From positions 186,001 through 250,000 of the forward strand of contig NZ_JACCHP010000002.1 in NCBI RefSeq assembly GCF_016031625.1: DNA of 64,000 nucleotides, written 5' to 3'. The stretch is from Bradyrhizobium agreste (GTDB lineage: Bacteria; Pseudomonadota; Alphaproteobacteria; Rhizobiales; Xanthobacteraceae). Below the pieces are notes generated by a model. That model was not told the DNA's origin. It did not search any database and saw only the letters and a list, made by a program, of their open reading frames with translations. A program made the position numbers and the translations under genes. Numbering within the stretch: the first letter of the stretch is position 1; each line of letters opens with the position of its first letter. This document shows, piece after piece, positions 23,447 through 32,686 of the stretch.

Positions 23447-24327
23447 CTATTTCAGCGGCAGGAAGATCTCCGCGACAGTCTCGTTCTCCGGAACCTCCGG
23501 GAAGAAGCTCAGCCGCCGGCAATAGATCGGGAAGTCGCGTGCTTCCTCGCCGCTGGCCGGAAGCCAGTCGCGGTAGAGGTAGAGCGCGGCGGGCTCCAGA
23601 TTGTCGGTGTAGCCGATGACGCGCAGCACGGCGCAGCGTCCGCCGGGGATCTCGCCGGCTTTGATACCCTCGCCGTTCGCCGCGATCGGCCGGTCCATGC
23701 CGACGCAAAGGTCTACGCTGTAATCGGCGGGGCGCGCAGGACGTCGCTCGGATCGCCAGACATTGAAGGTCGGGTTCGTGCTGGGGTGCAGGCCGGCTGC
23801 CTTGCGCCAGGCAATGAAGCGCTGGATGGTGGCGGGGAGCGTCGCCGGGTCGCCCCGATGCTCCATGATCGCCACCCTGGTGGTGGGCACGTCGCGGATG
23901 GTCACGTCGTCGGTGGTAAAAGTTCTCTGCATGAGCTTGCTCCTTGCGACATCGAGAGGCCTGAAGGCCGCAAGCCACGGCTCCCAATCGGGAGAATTCC
24001 GGAAAGACGAGGGCGATTGCCCGAGCCGTTGGCGAAAGGCGCGGGCAAAGGCGTCCGGCGCCTCGTACCGGCCTCCATCGCAATGTCCGTGACGCTTGGC
24101 GCGTCGGTGTAGGCGAGCTGATGCGACGCGCGCTTCAGGCGGGCCAGCTGAACATAGCGATGCACGGATAGACCGAAGATCGCCGTGAACTGTCGGTGAA
24201 AATGGAATTTCGAGAAGGCCGCAATGCCGCTCAATGTGTCGAGGTCGAGATCATCATCGAGATGCCGGTCGATATGCTCCAGCACCCGCCGCATCCGCTC
24301 CCGATAGTTCTGCAGCGCCGCCTTCAT
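23447..24327 (-). pseudogene. AraC-GyrI-like regulator broken by a one-base deletion
   Basis: Two frames together make one regulator. The first encodes an AraC helix-turn-helix start (MKAALQNYRERM, then FSKFHFHRQF and SVTDIAMEAG). The second encodes the rest of the second helix (FRQRLGQSPSSFRNSPDWEP) and a GyrI-like ligand-binding domain (TRVAIMEHRGDP, RDWLPASGEEARDFPIYCR). The join falls at 24067-24068, where one G on the plus strand (a C in the coding strand) is missing from an expected Gly-Tyr-Glu. In the second frame, translation could restart at an ATG at 23932 to give the GyrI-like domain alone (161 residues). Either a real mutation or a sequencing error explains the break. Confidence 0.8.
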
Positions 24328-24408
24328 CGTCCATCCTCCGTGGCGGGTCCAGTTAGCGGCTGAGGGGTGCGGCGCGCTCGACCGATCTTGCGGTTTTGGC
24401 ATGGGTCT

Positions 24409-24513
24409 GTAGCCCGGATGGAGCGAAAGCGTAATCCGGGACAGAGCAGCCGCATCGCGCAATTGCCTGTGCGGAACGAAACCCGGATTGCGCTACGCTC
24501 CATCCGGGCTACG
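24409..24513. repeat. REP-like inverted repeat, 'GTAGCCCGGATGGAGCG' family, copy 2
   Basis: The left arm GTAGCCCGGATGGAGCG is mirrored by CGCTCCATCCGGGCTACG, with about 70 bp between them. The arms are nearly identical to those at 21528-21626. Confidence 0.8.
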
Positions 24514-24531
24514 AAGAGCCTGGATCGCTCC

Positions 24532-25791
24532 CTACCCGCCCGCCATCAGCACTTTCGCCAGCGCCATGTAGGCCGGCAGCGTCACGGGATCGTTGGCGGC
24601 GTTGCCCGCCGTGGGATGCGAGGCGTAGCGGGCGATCACCATCTCGGCCTTGGGATCGATGTAGATGCCCTGGCCGTAGACGCCGCGCGCCATGTAGGCG
24701 CCGTGCTCGTTGTGCGTGACCCACCATTGATTGCGATAGGACGCGCCCGGCAGCGTCGTATAGCCGGCCGGCTTGAATTTTTCGGGGTCGCCGCCGCGCG
24801 CGATGTCCTCGACCACCTGCGACGGCACGATCTGGCGGCCGTTGAAGCGGCCGTGATTGCGCATGGTCTCGCCGAAGCGGGCGAGATCACGCAACGTCGT
24901 CGAGAGGCCGCCACCGCCGCTCTCGGTGCCGATCCGGTCGACGTGATAGTGCGCATCCTCCTCAGCGCCCATCGGCTGCCAGATCCGCTCCGACAGAAGA
25001 TCGGACAAGGTCATGCCGCTGGCGCGGCGGCAGATCCACGCGAGCACGTCGGTGTTGACGGTCTTGTAGGCAAAGGCCTTGCCGTGCTCGCCCTGCTTCT
25101 TCTGCGCGATGAGGAAATCGAAGATGGTGGTCGGGCCGTCATAGCCCGGCGGGATCGGCGCCATGCCGTTGGCGCGCCGCAGGCCCCACACATCCGAATT
25201 CTTGTCGGTGTAGACCTCGGTGTAGAGCAGCCCCGTGGTCATATCCATGACCTCGTGCACGCGCGCATCGCCAAACGCGCTTTCCTTCAGCTCCGGCACG
25301 TAGTCCACGACGGGCGCCTGCGGATCGATCCTGCCCTCGGCGACCAGCATCCCTGCGAGCACGCCGGTGAACGACTTCGTCACGGACATGCCGATATGCG
25401 GCTTGTGCGGCTTCAACGCGCCGAAATAGCGCTCATAGATCAGCCTGCCCCGATGCAGCACCGCGATGCCGTCGGTGTAGGTTTCCTCCAGCATCTTGTC
25501 GAACGTCATGGGCCGGCCGTCCATCGTGGTCGAGGCGACCCCGCCGATGTCGTGATCCTCCCGGGGCAGCACCGACGTAGGCCCCACACCGCGCCAGACG
25601 TTCACGGTCGGCACCAGCTGGCGGATGTTGCTCCAGGCCCAGCGCAGTTCGGGGAAGCTGCGGAACGAGCCGTCCTGGAAGGTGATGGTGCGGTCGGGGG
25701 ATGGCGGGAAGCCACGCATATAGCCGAGGGTTTCGGGATCGGTGGTGGTGGCAGCGGTTGCGGACGGCTGAGTGGCGGTGGCAACGGACAT
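24532..25791 (-). CDS. Serine hydrolase, 6-aminohexanoate-dimer hydrolase (NylB)-like
   Basis: The 419-residue protein belongs to the beta-lactamase fold, with SVTK at residues 136-139 in GMSVTKSFTG as the catalytic SxxK. The segments MDMTTGLLYTEVYTD and GGGGLSTTLRDLARFGE are typical of the NylB/EstB branch, which hydrolyses amide or ester bonds of non-penicillin substrates. There is no clear signal peptide. I chose the ATG at 25791. It is not in an operon with the neighbours. The real substrate in this organism cannot be told, and NylB-like is a fold-level statement. Confidence 0.82.
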   Translation of the reverse strand: MSVATATQPSATAATTTDPETLGYMRGFPPSPDRTITFQDGSFRSFPELRWAWSNIRQLVPTVNVWRGVGPTSVLPREDHDIGGVASTTMDGRPMTFDKMLEETYTDGIAVLHRGRLIYERYFGALKPHKPHIGMSVTKSFTGVLAGMLVAEGRIDPQAPVVDYVPELKESAFGDARVHEVMDMTTGLLYTEVYTDKNSDVWGLRRANGMAPIPPGYDGPTTIFDFLIAQKKQGEHGKAFAYKTVNTDVLAWICRRASGMTLSDLLSERIWQPMGAEEDAHYHVDRIGTESGGGGLSTTLRDLARFGETMRNHGRFNGRQIVPSQVVEDIARGGDPEKFKPAGYTTLPGASYRNQWWVTHNEHGAYMARGVYGQGIYIDPKAEMVIARYASHPTAGNAANDPVTLPAYMALAKVLMAGG

Positions 25792-25947
25792 GAAAGCGGG
25801 CTCCGGAGGGACGAACCGGAGTCGTATCACCGGATAGCATGCTGCACACCCGGCGTTTCCGCCGGGTGGATACTCCGTCACCACGCCTCGACTTACAGCC
25901 AAAGGCCGACGAAAATATCATTCTTGCATTCCCAGCTGAGAAAGCCG

Positions 25948-26322
25948 ATGCGCAATCATCCGACCGATATCATCTCTGCGATGCTTGAGATGCTGGCCGT
26001 CTTCGAGAATACCTGCGAGGATGGCGACACGCTGCGCCGGCTTTCCGCGATGGCGTCAAATCGCAGCGCATGGCGAGAGGGTCATGCGCTCTTCCAGGAG
26101 ATTCGGCAAAAGACTCTGAAAGCGGAAAAGTGCAGAGATGAGCTGGCTCTCGCGCAATATGCCTTCGAAGAGATCTGCGCAAAGACACTGTACAATCTCA
26201 GTCATTCTCCCGCGCCCTTTGATGCAGACTCCGCGTTTTGGGTTGTGCCGTTGGGAGTCGAACTGGGCCGTCGACTGGGATTCACCAAGCCCTCACAGAT
26301 TACATCTCTGCTGAGAATGTAG
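25948..26322 (+). CDS. Hypothetical protein, 124 residues
   Basis: I do not recognise this protein. It begins MRNHPTDIISAMLEMLAVF and is mostly helical, with a charged middle (QKTLKAEKCRDELALAQYAF) and a C-terminal ELGRRLGFTKPSQITSLL. No signal peptide, membrane segment or motif is visible. The ATG at 25948 follows a weak AGAAAG. GC content is lower than in the surrounding genes, as in the neighbouring 26425-27975 gene, so a shared foreign origin is possible. It is divergent from the NylB-like gene. Confidence 0.55.
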   Translation: MRNHPTDIISAMLEMLAVFENTCEDGDTLRRLSAMASNRSAWREGHALFQEIRQKTLKAEKCRDELALAQYAFEEICAKTLYNLSHSPAPFDADSAFWVVPLGVELGRRLGFTKPSQITSLLRM

Positions 26323-26324
26323 AT

Positions 26325-26406
26325 CGTAGGATGGGTGGAGCGAAGCGATACCCTAAGTCCGCCTTGCAGACGCGATGGGTTTCGCTGCGCTCTACCCATC
26401 CTACGG
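26325..26406. repeat. REP-like inverted repeat, 'GTAGGATGGGT' family, copy 1
   Basis: GTAGGATGGGTGGAGCGAAGCG is mirrored by CGCTGCGCTCTACCCATCCTAC. The same family occurs at 53348-53432 and, split by an IS, at 54535-54542 plus 55913-55996. Confidence 0.8.
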
Positions 26407-26424
26407 GCTGCCGCCTGTACGAGC

Positions 26425-27975
26425 TCAACTCGCTTCTTTCCCCGTCAAGACCGCACGTATTCTGCTTCGCACCTTGTCGTCAGGTTCAGCCTCCAAGGCA
26501 CGTGTCAGGACATCTTCCGCGTCGGCAGGCCATGCATCGCGTCCCCAAGCCACCAGGGCATTGAGCGCCATGTTTCGACAACGGACGGTTCTGCCGCGCA
26601 TTGCGACCTTGACCACATCCCATCCCACGCCAGGAAACCGCTTGAGGTCCTGCACGATAAAGTCGACAGCGCTGTCGTCCTTGAAAATCGGTCCCAGGCC
26701 GGTGGACGTGTCAGGCCCGGAGCCCACCTTTGCCAAATCGAGCCTGTCGCGCGCAAGCGCCAGGACCTGCTCGATGCAGTCGACGTTCTGAGACTGCATG
26801 AGGAAATACCACTCGTCAGAAACGCCTGCCCTTTGGCGTTCAAATCGCGCTGGCCAAACATCCACGCCGATCATCTGTCCCACCTCGCACGCCAGCCAGA
26901 ACGCTTGCTGGTCGCTGGAGCGCAAACTTTGCTTTACAAGCTCGGACCACTCCACTCTGCCGAGATAAAGCGAGGCATTGGTGCGAATGTCCCAACGTGT
27001 CTCTGCGGACCATTGCGAAGGCGGTTCGCCTTGCGCAAAATCGAATATCGCCTTGACGTGTCGATATCGCCGCAGAAGCGAAGGTGTGGCGGCGACGTGC
27101 CGAACATACAACCGGGATGCTTCGGCGCCGTCCGGATAGTGCCCCATATCCTCAGCGGGACCGCCATTGACAAGCGCGTGGAGAATCTCGCCCGCTCCAT
27201 CCAACAACGGCTGATCGGGATCATCGGCCCGCAACGCGGTCAACAGGTCACCTTGGGTGGCGCAGAAATATGCCGACTCCTCGATCATGATGCTGTTGTC
27301 CCAGCCCTCGCGAAGTAGCCACGCCTTAATATCCGCACGCGTGGTGCCCGCAAGCTGGAAGATCGCACGTATGCGGCCCCAGCCGCGTACGTTTTTTGCC
27401 AGAGTCCAGACTTCATCCTCCGCGTTCTCGAGCAGATTGCGCAGGGCGACTGCAGCAAATATCGTCAGCTCGTCGAAACGGCCAAGAGTCAGGATGAGAT
27501 TGCGGTCTTCGGCCGCCCCCGCCAGGCCTAGAAGTGCCAGCACGAGTTTGACGGCGCTGACGTCTGGCGATTTGCGAGCGACTTCGCGCGCGATGGCAGC
27601 AACCTTGTCCCTCGGCATCGTCTGCGTCGACAAGACGCTCAGCATCTCGTCGACGATCGAAATCGCGTCGTCCCGCTGTATGATGCCGTAGAAATGGCGG
27701 TACGCGGCGTCACTCGGCCTTCGGACGAGGGCACTCAGTGCAGTGACGATAGTGCGCGCGCTGATTGACTGAGTCGAGCTCGGTCGACCGAACAGTGCGT
27801 CCAACGCGCCCGGGGCCCAACGGATCTCTTCGGGATCCCTATCGTCAGGTAGATGAACCTCGCCGGCGGGATCGGCGCGAAGAGCCGCCTCGATTTGCGA
27901 AAGCACCGCGGGCTTTGATGCATTCCAGGGAGGAGCCAGCTGCTCCAGGGGCCGTCGTTGGAAGGGGAAAAGCAC
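26425..27975 (-). CDS. Hypothetical HEAT-like protein downstream of guaA
   Basis: This 516-residue protein is almost entirely helical and has no motif I can name. Several stretches, for example VAAIAREVARKSPD, VAMRGRTVRCRNMALNALVAWG and the C-terminal ALEAEPDDKVRSRIRAVL, look like HEAT or armadillo-type repeats. The GTG start lies three bases after the guaA stop, with a G-run between them serving as ribosome-binding site, so it is probably co-transcribed with guaA. GC content is lower than in guaA, suggesting separate ancestry. No function is proposed. Confidence 0.65.
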   Translation of the reverse strand: MLFPFQRRPLEQLAPPWNASKPAVLSQIEAALRADPAGEVHLPDDRDPEEIRWAPGALDALFGRPSSTQSISARTIVTALSALVRRPSDAAYRHFYGIIQRDDAISIVDEMLSVLSTQTMPRDKVAAIAREVARKSPDVSAVKLVLALLGLAGAAEDRNLILTLGRFDELTIFAAVALRNLLENAEDEVWTLAKNVRGWGRIRAIFQLAGTTRADIKAWLLREGWDNSIMIEESAYFCATQGDLLTALRADDPDQPLLDGAGEILHALVNGGPAEDMGHYPDGAEASRLYVRHVAATPSLLRRYRHVKAIFDFAQGEPPSQWSAETRWDIRTNASLYLGRVEWSELVKQSLRSSDQQAFWLACEVGQMIGVDVWPARFERQRAGVSDEWYFLMQSQNVDCIEQVLALARDRLDLAKVGSGPDTSTGLGPIFKDDSAVDFIVQDLKRFPGVGWDVVKVAMRGRTVRCRNMALNALVAWGRDAWPADAEDVLTRALEAEPDDKVRSRIRAVLTGKEAS

Positions 27976-27978
27976 CCC

Positions 27979-29577
27979 CTACTCCCACTCAATCGTCCCA
28001 GGCGGCTTGCTGGTCACATCGTACACCACCCGATTCACGCCCTTCACCTCGTTGATGATGCGCGTAGCCGTCTCACCGAGAAACTTCATGTCGAACTGGT
28101 AGAAGTCCGCGGTCATGCCGTCGGTCGAAGTGACGGCGCGCAGGCCGACCACGTAGTCGTAGGTGCGGCCGTCGCCCATGACGCCGACGGTTTTCACCGG
28201 GAGCAGCACGGCAAAAGCCTGCCAGATCTCGTCATAGAGGCCGTGCTTCCTGATCTGGTCGATGTAGACGGCGTCCGCCTTGCGCAGAATGTCGAGCTTG
28301 TCTTTCGTGATCTCGCCGGGGCAGCGGATGGCAAGGCCCGGGCCCGGGAAGGGGTGGCGGCCGACGAAGATTTCGGGCAGGCCGAGCTCGCGCCCTAACT
28401 TGCGCACCTCGTCCTTGAACAGCTCGCGCAGGGGCTCGACGAGCTTCATGTTCATGCGCTCGGGCAGGCCGCCAACGTTGTGGTGCGACTTGATCGTGAC
28501 CGAAGGGCCACCGGTGAAGGAGACGCTCTCGATCACATCGGGGTAGAGCGTGCCTTGCGCCAGGAAATCGGCGCCGCCGATCTTCTTGGCCTCTTGCTCG
28601 AACACCTCGATGAAGAGGCGGCCGATGGTCTTGCGCTTGGCTTCGGGGTCGGTGACGCCTGCGAGCTCGCCGAGGAATTGCTTGGAGGCGTCCACGTGCA
28701 CGAGCGGGATGTTGTAGTGGTGGCGGAACAGGTCGACGACCTGCTCGGCCTCATTGAGGCGCATCAAGCCGTGATCGACGAAGACGCAGGTGAGCTGGTC
28801 GCCGATGGCCTCGTGGATCAGGACGGCCGCAACCGCCGAATCGACGCCGCCGGAGAGGCCGCAGATCACCCTGCCCTTGCCGACCTGCGCGCGGATCTTT
28901 GCGATCTCCTCCTCGCGGAAGGCGCGCATCGTCCAGTCGCCGGTGAGGCCGGCGATCTTGCGCACGAAGTTGCGGATGAGCTTTGCGCCGTCGGGCGTGT
29001 GCACCACTTCGGGGTGGAACATCAGGCCGTAATATTTGCGCTTCTCGTCCTGGATGATCGCGAACGGCGCGTTCGGCGAGGTGCCGGCGACGGAGAAGCC
29101 CGGCGGCATCCTGGTGATGCGATCGCCATGGCTCATCCAGACCTGGTTCTTGCTGCCTGAGGTCCAGACGTCCGCGAACAGCTGGCTCTCGGCCTTGACC
29201 TCGACGTCGGCGCGGCCGAACTCGCGGTGATGGCCGCCCTCGACCTCACCGCCGAGCTGGGCGGCCATGGTCATCTGGCCGTAGCAGATGCCCATCACTG
29301 GCACGCCGGAATCGAAGATCAATTGCGGGGCGCGGGGCGAGCCGGCCTCGTGCACCGACTCGGGGCCGCCGGAGAGGATCACCGCCTTCGGCTTCATCTC
29401 CTCGAAGGCCTGTTCGGCCTTGTTGAACGGGACGATCTCGCAATAGACGCCGTCCTCGCGCACGCGACGCGCGATCAGCTGCGTCACCTGGCTGCCGAAG
29501 TCGACGATGAGAATCTTGTCGTGCGCCGAGGCCACCGAGGGCGTCGACGCGGAGCGGTCGTTCTGTGCTGCTGTCAT
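27979..29577 (-). CDS. guaA: GMP synthase (glutamine-hydrolysing)
   Basis: The 532-residue protein is a complete GuaA. An N-terminal class I glutamine amidotransferase domain has the nucleophile Cys98 in GICYGQ and a histidine in FHPEVVHT. The ATP-pyrophosphatase domain has the P-loop LSGGVDSAV, and the C-terminal dimerisation domain ends with the family-typical PPGTIEWE. It converts XMP to GMP using ATP and glutamine, the last step of GMP synthesis; guaB, the preceding step, is 10 kb further right on the same strand. I chose the ATG at 29577, since upstream sequence in frame is not family-like. Confidence 0.97.
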   Translation of the reverse strand: MTAAQNDRSASTPSVASAHDKILIVDFGSQVTQLIARRVREDGVYCEIVPFNKAEQAFEEMKPKAVILSGGPESVHEAGSPRAPQLIFDSGVPVMGICYGQMTMAAQLGGEVEGGHHREFGRADVEVKAESQLFADVWTSGSKNQVWMSHGDRITRMPPGFSVAGTSPNAPFAIIQDEKRKYYGLMFHPEVVHTPDGAKLIRNFVRKIAGLTGDWTMRAFREEEIAKIRAQVGKGRVICGLSGGVDSAVAAVLIHEAIGDQLTCVFVDHGLMRLNEAEQVVDLFRHHYNIPLVHVDASKQFLGELAGVTDPEAKRKTIGRLFIEVFEQEAKKIGGADFLAQGTLYPDVIESVSFTGGPSVTIKSHHNVGGLPERMNMKLVEPLRELFKDEVRKLGRELGLPEIFVGRHPFPGPGLAIRCPGEITKDKLDILRKADAVYIDQIRKHGLYDEIWQAFAVLLPVKTVGVMGDGRTYDYVVGLRAVTSTDGMTADFYQFDMKFLGETATRIINEVKGVNRVVYDVTSKPPGTIEWE

Positions 29578-29725
29578 GGCCAGCCAATACGCTGGCCGCG
29601 CGCGGGCCGCAACCGCGGCAGCAATGCGCCCACATGCTTCTTTGGGCATGGACAAACGAATATAGGTAAGCAGTATTGACCTATTGTACCCCACTTCCGA
29701 AAAGGGGACGATCAGGGAGAACGCT

Positions 29726-30097
29726 ATGTCACAGCACCATCAGCCATCAACGCTTGCCGCGCTCGGCCGGACCTGGGTCGAGGCCTGGAACGCGCGCGAC
29801 CTCGAGCGCGTGCTCACGCTCTACGACGAGACGGCCGTGATGACCTCGGACCGCATTCCCATGCTGGGATTCGACCCAAGCGGCACGGTCCGCGGCAAGG
29901 ATGCCTTGCGCGCCTATTGGGGCAAGGCGCTCCCCCTGCTGCCCAACCTGCATTTCTCGCTGATCGACCTGTTCGTCAGCCCGGATAGCCTGGTGGTGTT
30001 CTACGAGAACGAGCGGGGCAAGAAGATCTGCGAATATCTGCGGGTGAATGAGGCGGGGCTGATCGTGCAGGGCTCGGCGAACCATTTGGCGCATTGA
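29726..30097 (+). CDS. SnoaL/NTF2-like protein
   Basis: The 123-residue protein has the NTF2-like fold: [23 protein letters not shown] at the start, [16 protein letters not shown] in the middle and a final strand set [23 protein letters not shown]. Related proteins are ketosteroid isomerases, polyketide cyclases and ligand-binding stress proteins, so the activity is undefined. GGGAG lies six bases before the ATG at 29726. It is divergent from guaA. Confidence 0.75.
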   Translation: MSQHHQPSTLAALGRTWVEAWNARDLERVLTLYDETAVMTSDRIPMLGFDPSGTVRGKDALRAYWGKALPLLPNLHFSLIDLFVSPDSLVVFYENERGKKICEYLRVNEAGLIVQGSANHLAH

Positions 30098-30154
30098 GTG
30101 CCGCCTCTTGATGAGCCATCGGAGTGCGTGGACGCTGCCGCCCCACCCACCGCT

Positions 30155-30254
30155 GTCATTCCCCGCGAAAGCGGGGACTCCAGTACGCCGCGGCTTCTCC
30201 GCATCAAGAGCCGCCTCTGGGATACTGGATCGTCCGGTCAAGCCGGACGATGAC
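30155..30254. repeat. Intergenic inverted repeat, 'gtcattccccgcgaaagcgg' family
   Basis: GTCATTCCCCGCGAAAGCGG opens the element, and CGTCCGGTCAAGCCGGACGATGAC closes it as its own hairpin. ACTCCAGTA and TACTGGA pair inside. It lies between two small genes on the same strand. Confidence 0.65.
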
Positions 30255-30348
30255 AGTGAGAATGCGGCGCGAGCGCTCGCAATGACCGAGACTGGGACGA
30301 CCGCGTGCGCTAACACTGCGCCCGCCGGTTCCGAAACAGGATCACCCC

Positions 30349-30681
30349 ATGAAACTCCCCACCTCCCCCTTCACCGTCACCGACTGGAGCAAGGTCGAGG
30401 CGACCACACATCCCGGCGAAACCGGTGAGGCCAAGTGGCGCACGCTCAACATCGGCGATCTCCGCGTGCGGATGGTGGACTATTCGCCGGGCTATCTGGC
30501 CGATCATTGGTGCGATCGCGGCCACGTGCTCTACGTGCTGGAGGGCGAGCTCGATAGCGAGCTGCGCGACGGGCGCAAATTCAAGCTGACGGCGGGGATG
30601 AGCTACCAGGTCTCGGATTTCGGCGACGCCGCGCACCGGTCCTCGACGACGACCGGCGCCACGCTCTTCATCGTGGACTGA
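30349..30681 (+). CDS. DHCW-motif cupin-fold protein
   Basis: The 110-residue single-domain cupin has the pattern of the DHCW-motif cupin family: SPGYLADHWCDRGHVLYVLEGEL carries the D-H-W-C segment and the first cupin motif (given here from its key residues DHWC and GHVLYVLEGE), and GMSYQVSDFGDAAHRS the second. The barrel probably binds a metal through the histidines. It stands alone between repeats. Its substrate is unknown. Confidence 0.75.
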   Translation: MKLPTSPFTVTDWSKVEATTHPGETGEAKWRTLNIGDLRVRMVDYSPGYLADHWCDRGHVLYVLEGELDSELRDGRKFKLTAGMSYQVSDFGDAAHRSSTTTGATLFIVD

Positions 30682-30747
30682 CGCCAGCGGTTCATATGCA
30701 CCGCAAAATAGCAAATGCGCGCGACATCCCGAGCAACGGGTGGTGCC

Positions 30748-30776
30748 TTGAAGTAGCCCCAAATTCTCGCTATATT
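30748..30776 (+). promoter_or_regulatory. Sigma-70-like promoter of the cold-shock gene
   Basis: TTGAAG (30748-30753) and TATATT (30771-30776) are spaced by 17 bp, a strong match for this genome. The predicted start near 30783 leaves an untranslated leader of about 154 nt before the ATG at 30937, a length typical of cold-shock mRNAs with temperature-sensitive leaders. Confidence 0.6.
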
Positions 30777-30936
30777 GTGATCATCGATACTTGGGCCGAA
30801 CGACTGGGCCGCTTCGCTTCGTTACGACGGGCGCGCACGCTTCAGATGACTTCTCCAAACATCGACTGAACAGGATCATGGGCGCAGCGACGCGTACCGG
30901 TCCGCGTGCGTACCATCTCTAACAAAGGAAATTCCC

Positions 30937-31146
30937 ATGGCTATGGGCACAGTGAAGTGGTTCAACACCCAAAAGGGTTATGGTTTCATCCAGCCGGACG
31001 ACGGCCAGAAGGACGTATTCGTGCACATCAGCGCCGTCGAGCGCGCCGGCCTCTCCACCCTCAATGAGGGCCAGAAGGTCTCGTTCGACATCGTCGCCGA
31101 TCGCCGCAGCGGCAAGTCCTCGGCTGACAATCTCCGCGTCGGCTAA
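30937..31146 (+). CDS. cspA: Cold-shock protein (CspA family)
   Basis: The 69-residue protein is a single cold-shock domain. The RNA-binding motifs are intact: [10 protein letters not shown] (RNP1) and [10 protein letters not shown] (RNP2). It binds single-stranded RNA and DNA and acts as an RNA chaperone. It has a good promoter, a long leader, an AAAGGA-type ribosome-binding site and a strong terminator, so it is a monocistronic unit. Alphaproteobacteria carry several paralogues, so the symbol is a family label and not a strict orthologue call. Confidence 0.92.
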   Translation: MAMGTVKWFNTQKGYGFIQPDDGQKDVFVHISAVERAGLSTLNEGQKVSFDIVADRRSGKSSADNLRVG

Positions 31147-31197
31147 CGCCCTCGCACCGTTCTGACCGCGGACGTACCGGCAGAACGTTGGAACTCG

Positions 31198-31232
31198 AAA
31201 GCCCCGCGACCGGGATCGGTCTGCGGGGCTTT
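31198..31232 (+). terminator. Intrinsic terminator of the cold-shock gene
   Basis: AAAGCCCCGC (31198-31207) pairs with GCGGGGCTTT (31223-31232), with further GACC/GGTC pairing inside, and a T-rich tail follows. A second hairpin, CGTTCTG with CAGAACG, precedes it. Confidence 0.85.
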
Positions 31233-31242
31233 TGTTTTGATG

Positions 31243-31342
31243 TCATTCCGGGGCGCCCGCAGGGCGAACCCGGAATCCATCGGACGGCAAGTTGCGCGGC
31301 CCGATGGATTCCGGGTTCTCGCTTCGCGAGCCCCGGAATGAC
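31243..31342. repeat. REP-like inverted repeat, 'TCATTCCGGGGC' family, copy 1
   Basis: TCATTCCGGGGC at the left mirrors CCCCGGAATGAC at the right, and an inner AACCCGGAATCCATCG mirrors CGATGGATTCCGGGTT. Four more copies occur in the window, at 41015, 50042, 57260 and 58905. Confidence 0.85.
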
Positions 31343-31355
31343 TGCGGATAGCGAT

Positions 31356-32657
31356 TCAGCCGGTCTTCTTCAACAGCGAGACGAAAAACCCATCCGTCCC
31401 GGTCCGGCGCGGCGTCATCAGCCAGCCTTCCGCCGACTGCAGCGCGGCCGCGCCAAAAGCCTCCGCCTTGTCCCAGAGCACGCTCGCGGTCTGCTCGGGC
31501 GGGACGACCGTGAACTCGGCATGACGGCCGACGAACTCCCTCACCTGCTCGCCGTTCTCCTCCGCCAGCACCGAGCAGGTGATGTAGGCGATGCGGCCGC
31601 CCGGCTTGACCAGCGGAACCGCGCGCTCCAGCACCTCGGCCTGGTCGCGCAGGCGGATCTCCAGCGCGCCGGGGCGCATCCGCCATTTGGCATCGGGGTT
31701 GCGGCGCCAGGTGCCGGTTCCCGTGCAGGGCGCGTCGATCACGACGAGGTCGGCCGAGCCGCGGATGTCGGCAAGCGGATCGGCCTCGCCCTTGGGCGTG
31801 CGGACGTCGGCGTTGTGGACGCCGGCGCGCGACAGCCGCTCATGGATCGGCGCGAGCTGGCGCTTGTCGCGGTCGGTCGCGATCAGCCGGCCCTTGCCCT
31901 GCATCAGCGCGGCGAGCGCCAGCGTCTTGCCGCCGGCCCCGGCGCAGAGATCGATCACCTGCTCGCCGGGTTTTGCCGCGGTGAACTGGGCCGCAAGCTG
32001 GGATCCCTCATCCTGCACTTCAATGGCGCCCTTGATGAAATCCTCCTCCGCCTGGATGCCGGGGTTGCGCGCATCGGCCGAAAGCTCGATGCGCAGGCCG
32101 GTTGCGGACCAGGGCGTCGGTTTCGCATGAAGATGAGAAAGCGCCTTCAGCACCTTGTCGCGATTGGATTTTAGCGTGTTGACGCGCAAGTCCAGCGGTG
32201 CCCGGCTCGCCATCGCGGCGGCCTCCGCGGCGCGGGTCCCGCCGAACACCTTTGCAAGGTGCGGGTCGAGCCATTCCGGATAGTCGCCGGCGACGGCGGC
32301 CGGCGCGCCTTCGAGGGACCGCTGGCTGAGCGCAGCCTGCTCGGCCTCGGTCAGCGGCGCCGGCGCGAAGCGGCTGCCGTCGAACAAGGCGGCCATGGTC
32401 GCCGTGTCCATGTTGCGCTCGAGGCGGAGCATGCCGATCAGCCGGGCCCGCGCGGTATCGGAATCCATCAGCCAGGCGCTGGAGGCGTAGCGGCGCAGCA
32501 CATCCCAGACGATGCCGGCGATCGCCGCGCGGTCGCCGGAACCGGCGAAGCGGTGCGCGGTGCCCCACTCCTTCAGCGCCTTCGCCGCGGGCACGCGGTC
32601 CCTCTCGATGGTGTCGATCAGTTCGATGGCTGCGGACAGCCGGGCAGCGGGGGTCAT
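31356..32657 (-). CDS. RsmB/NOP-family RNA (cytosine-5) methyltransferase
   Basis: The 433-residue protein has the SAM-binding Rossmann domain of RsmB/NOP2 enzymes: DLCAGAGGKTLALAAL binds SAM, and the two catalytic cysteines are in VIDAPCTGTGTWRRNPD and YITCSVLAEENGEQV. The N-terminal half is a helical RNA-binding region. It methylates C5 of cytosine in RNA, most likely rRNA; the exact site cannot be read from the sequence. I chose the ATG at 32657. The MAPEG gene ends 29 bp upstream, so the two may share a transcript. Confidence 0.88.
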   Translation of the reverse strand: MTPAARLSAAIELIDTIERDRVPAAKALKEWGTAHRFAGSGDRAAIAGIVWDVLRRYASSAWLMDSDTARARLIGMLRLERNMDTATMAALFDGSRFAPAPLTEAEQAALSQRSLEGAPAAVAGDYPEWLDPHLAKVFGGTRAAEAAAMASRAPLDLRVNTLKSNRDKVLKALSHLHAKPTPWSATGLRIELSADARNPGIQAEEDFIKGAIEVQDEGSQLAAQFTAAKPGEQVIDLCAGAGGKTLALAALMQGKGRLIATDRDKRQLAPIHERLSRAGVHNADVRTPKGEADPLADIRGSADLVVIDAPCTGTGTWRRNPDAKWRMRPGALEIRLRDQAEVLERAVPLVKPGGRIAYITCSVLAEENGEQVREFVGRHAEFTVVPPEQTASVLWDKAEAFGAAALQSAEGWLMTPRRTGTDGFFVSLLKKTG

Positions 32658-32686
32658 TTGCGTTCTTTCAAGTGGTGCGCAAGCGC

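Noticed and set aside
24367..25940. Plus-strand extension of the 25948 hypothetical gene
   Set aside because: It runs over the NylB-like gene and shows antisense composition. Only the part from ATG 25948 looks like protein.
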